Assembly: GCA_937983475.1 (NCBI GenBank)
Contig: CALJZV010000161.1
Span: 1-9,065 of the forward strand
Source of the DNA: an uncultured Verrucomicrobiales bacterium
GTDB taxonomy: Bacteria > Verrucomicrobiota > Verrucomicrobiia > Limisphaerales > JACDHS01
Direction of reading: 5' to 3'
DNA: 9,065 nt
Shown here in pieces: positions 7,046 through 9,065 of this stretch. Numbering within the stretch: position 1 is the stretch's first letter; the number at the start of each line of letters is the position of its first letter. Position numbers and translations under genes: made by a program. The notes below the pieces were generated by a model. It was not told where the DNA came from. It made no database searches and saw only the letters and a list, made by a program, of their open reading frames with translations.

Positions 7046-7717
7046 ATGCTCGTCAGCCACCGAAAGCGATTCATTTACACCAAGACGGTCAAAACCGGCG
7101 GGACCAGTGTCGAGGTTTACTTCGAGCCGTATTGCTTTCCCACTGGCGCCTATGTGTTCTCGCATGCCCGGGATGAGCATGTGGCTCCCGAGGGCATCGT
7201 GGGATTTCGCGGTCCCAATCCCGGCCAGAAACAGGTGACCTGGTTCAATCACATGTCCGCTGAGGCCATCCGTGAGAAGCTGGGCGAGGCGATGTGGAAT
7301 GCCTACTTCAAGTTTTGCGTCATTCGCGATCCGTTCGACAAGGTGGTGTCGGCCTTCCATTTTTTTGCGCTCCGCAGGGAGGCGTGCAACGGGATGGCGT
7401 TTGAAGAAATTAAAAGGCGGTTCAAGGAGTGGGTCAAAGCCGGCAAGCTCGGCATTGACCGGGACAAATACCTGATTGGCGGCGAGGTGTGCGTGGATTA
7501 TTTCCTGCGCCACGAAACCTTGGCGGAGGGGATTCGGGAAGTCTGCATGCGCCTTGAAATTCCCTTCGAGCCATCACGGCTGCTGCATCTGAAGAAAGGA
7601 ACCCGTCCCGACGCGCACCATTTTCGGGACTATTACGATCGCGAATCGGCTGAGACCGTCGCGCGGCATTTTGACTTTGAAATCAGGCATTTTGGCTACC
7701 GGCTGCCGGTGGAATAG
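7046..7717 (+). CDS. family-2 sulfotransferase (PAPS-dependent)
   Basis: Predicted 223-residue soluble protein. The 5'-phosphosulfate loop is recognisable near the N-terminus as KTVKTGGTS (Lys16, Gly18-Ser21), and the 3'-phosphate-binding motif as CVIRDPFDKVVSAF (Arg94, Asp95, Pro96, Ser102). The C-terminal HFRDYYDRES...VARHFDFEIRHFGY stretch (192-218) matches the usual end of Sulfotransfer_2 proteins. Such enzymes move sulfate from PAPS to hydroxyls of glycans or glycolipids; His69 or another His may serve as base, which I cannot confirm. The length is compact but complete. There is no clear ribosome binding site in the 18 nt after the peptidase stop, so translation may be coupled to that gene. 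Its 3' end overlaps the convergent ABC transporter gene by 35 bp. The acceptor is unknown; a cell-surface glycan or lipid is an inference helped by the MsbA-like neighbour. Confidence 0.87.
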   Translation: MLVSHRKRFIYTKTVKTGGTSVEVYFEPYCFPTGAYVFSHARDEHVAPEGIVGFRGPNPGQKQVTWFNHMSAEAIREKLGEAMWNAYFKFCVIRDPFDKVVSAFHFFALRREACNGMAFEEIKRRFKEWVKAGKLGIDRDKYLIGGEVCVDYFLRHETLAEGIREVCMRLEIPFEPSRLLHLKKGTRPDAHHFRDYYDRESAETVARHFDFEIRHFGYRLPVE

Positions 7718-9065
7718 CCTCTTGGGGGCGCGGGGCGCTGGAGACCTTGGACGGGTCCGGTGAGGAAATGCCCTGTTTGCGTGCCATATCGGCAAACACT
7801 CCATCGGCCAGCATCAATTCGCTGAAGGTTCCTTGTTCGACGATCTGCCCCTCCTTCATGACAATGATGCGGTCCATCTTGGTCAGTGTCGCCAGACGGT
7901 GCGCGATGCAAATGACCGTGCGGTTCTCGGCCAGGCGGTCGATGGCGGCCTGGACTTCGGCCTCGGCCTGCGAATCCAGTGCGGCGGTGGCCTCGTCGAG
8001 CACAAGGATGGGCGCATTTCTCACAAACGCCCGCGCGATGGCAATGCGTTGCCTCTGGCCGCCGGAAAGCGTGACGCCGCGCTCGCCCAGGCGCGTCTTG
8101 TAGCCGTGGGGCAACTGCATGATGAAATTGTGGGCGAACGCTGCCTTGGCGGCGGCCACGATCTCCTCCTCGGTCGCCCCCTCGCGTCCGCAAGCGATGT
8201 TTTCTTCAACTGACTGGTCAAAGATCACGACCTCTTGGCTGACCAGAGCCATCTGCTGCCGCAAATCGTGTATGGACACATCGCTAATGTTGTGGTCGTC
8301 AAACTTGATGCGCCCGGCAGTGGGATCGTAAAAGCGAAACAGCAGGTTCACCAGCGTGCTTTTGCCCGAGCCGCTTTCCCCGGCGATGCCCAATTTCATG
8401 CCACGCGGCACGGCGGTGTTGAAATTCTTCAAAACAGGCTTTCCCGAGTAACCAAAAAAGAGGTTCCGAAATTGCAAACTTTTTGAAAAACCATCGAGCC
8501 GCACGGCGTCGGGCTTTTCCTTGACCTTTGGCTCCATCCGAAAAATGTCCATCAAGCGGTTGGCCCCAACGCTGGCCTGCTGGAAGTAAACGTGCAATGC
8601 GCCGAGCTTTTTGATGGGCGTGTACATCATCACCGCGCCGGTGAGAAAACCGACCAGGTCATCCACGGCAATGCCGCTGTAGAAAATGAACACAATCACC
8701 ACGCCCAGCCCGAGCATGGAGATGGTTTCAACCAACGGGTTGACCAGCTCGCGGGCCTGAACGCTCTTCATGCCGATGTGCAGGAGGTTGTCGTAAATTT
8801 TCCGGAAGCGCTCCATCTGGAGTTTCTCCAGGCAGAACGCCTTTACGACGCGGATGTTCGAATAGACCTCGACCAGCAGGCTGTCCTGCATCATGCCGGT
8901 GGTGATGCCGTGGGTCAGCAGATGGCGGATTTTTTTGCCAAGGATGCGCGTGGGAATCACCGCCAGCGGCGTGAAAATAATGGCCATCAACGTGAGCTTC
9001 CAGTTCACCAGAAACAGGGCCACCAGCAGGCCGATGAGCGTGAAGGGCTCCTTCACCAGGTCGGA
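7683..9065 (-). CDS. MsbA-like ABC half-transporter (5' end outside window)
   Basis: The frame is open to the window edge, leaving 460 visible residues; about 150 N-terminal residues are probably missing by comparison with MsbA. The visible start SDLVKEPFTLIGLL is mid-protein. The remaining transmembrane part covers roughly visible residues 4-150, with hydrophobic stretches near 7-38 and 114-146. The ATPase domain is complete: A-loop Tyr (FFGYSGK), Walker A GESGSGKST (Lys codon at 8361-8363), Q-loop in LVSQE, signature LSGGQRQR, Walker B ILVLDEATAALD with catalytic Glu, and H-loop IAHRL. Subfamily features (membrane and ATPase domains fused in one chain, KEPFTLIG at the membrane entry) fit the lipid A/phospholipid flippase MsbA, though other type IV exporters of lipids or peptides cannot be excluded. 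The tail after the ATPase is Pro/Ser/Ala-rich, and its last ten residues are encoded in the overlap with the sulfotransferase gene. Confidence 0.9.
   Translation of the reverse strand, partial: SDLVKEPFTLIGLLVALFLVNWKLTLMAIIFTPLAVIPTRILGKKIRHLLTHGITTGMMQDSLLVEVYSNIRVVKAFCLEKLQMERFRKIYDNLLHIGMKSVQARELVNPLVETISMLGLGVVIVFIFYSGIAVDDLVGFLTGAVMMYTPIKKLGALHVYFQQASVGANRLMDIFRMEPKVKEKPDAVRLDGFSKSLQFRNLFFGYSGKPVLKNFNTAVPRGMKLGIAGESGSGKSTLVNLLFRFYDPTAGRIKFDDHNISDVSIHDLRQQMALVSQEVVIFDQSVEENIACGREGATEEEIVAAAKAAFAHNFIMQLPHGYKTRLGERGVTLSGGQRQRIAIARAFVRNAPILVLDEATAALDSQAEAEVQAAIDRLAENRTVICIAHRLATLTKMDRIIVMKEGQIVEQGTFSELMLADGVFADMARKQGISSPDPSKVSSAPRPQEAIPPAAGSQNA

Noticed and set aside
5645..7513. 622-codon open frame on the minus strand, opposite the peptidase and sulfotransferase
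   Set aside because: Its codon boundaries coincide with those of the two plus-strand genes, so it is open only because those genes rarely use TTA, CTA and TCA codons. The product is His/Gln/Arg/Ala-rich with no recognisable motif, while the plus-strand genes carry complete catalytic motifs.

Overview
The window reads as ordinary chromosomal DNA of a Gram-negative (diderm) bacterium with moderately high GC. The evidence is a large AsmA-type envelope protein, an MsbA-like lipid ABC exporter and a signal-anchored protein with Spy/CpxP-like motifs. The style of the proteins (Pro/Glu/Ala-rich linkers, a Thr-Asn-rich AsmA tail, a long coiled-coil LTxxQ-type protein) suggests Verrucomicrobiota, perhaps the Pedosphaera/Limisphaera side. 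That placement is an inference, since no rRNA or marker gene is present. I see no CRISPR array, insertion sequence, phage gene or toxin-antitoxin pair.

Layout. (1) 1-333 (+): C-terminal end of an unrecognised protein. (2) 384-1439 (-): membrane-anchored coiled-coil protein with two LTxxQ-like motifs, convergent with (1). (3) 1466-1554 (-): tRNA-Ser(GGA) with encoded CCA, 26 nt upstream of the start of (2) and in the same direction, so the two may share a transcript. (4) 1555-1788: divergent control region, with a possible tRNA promoter on the minus strand and, on the plus strand, the leader of the next gene with a GC-rich hairpin just before its ribosome binding site. (5) 1789-5583 (+): 1264-residue AsmA-family protein with a tandem-repeat core. 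(6) 5654-7027 (+): M20-family metallo-dipeptidase. (7) 7046-7717 (+): family-2 sulfotransferase. (8) 7683-9065 (-): MsbA-like ABC half-transporter, cut by the window end, whose 3' end overlaps the sulfotransferase tail to tail by 35 bp.

Genes (5)-(7) run in one direction with gaps of 70 and 18 nt and may form an operon. AsmA-type proteins are linked to lipid movement or homeostasis between inner and outer membranes, MsbA-type exporters flip lipid A-like lipids, and sulfotransferases can modify surface glycans or lipids. The neighbourhood is therefore compatible with envelope building, but the sequence does not prove a joint pathway.

I did not find a clearly new system. The points most worth a second look are the 114-120-residue repeat array in the AsmA protein, which holds the protein's only two cysteines at equivalent repeat positions, the tRNA-Ser leading into a protein-coding gene, and the overlapping convergent 3' ends.
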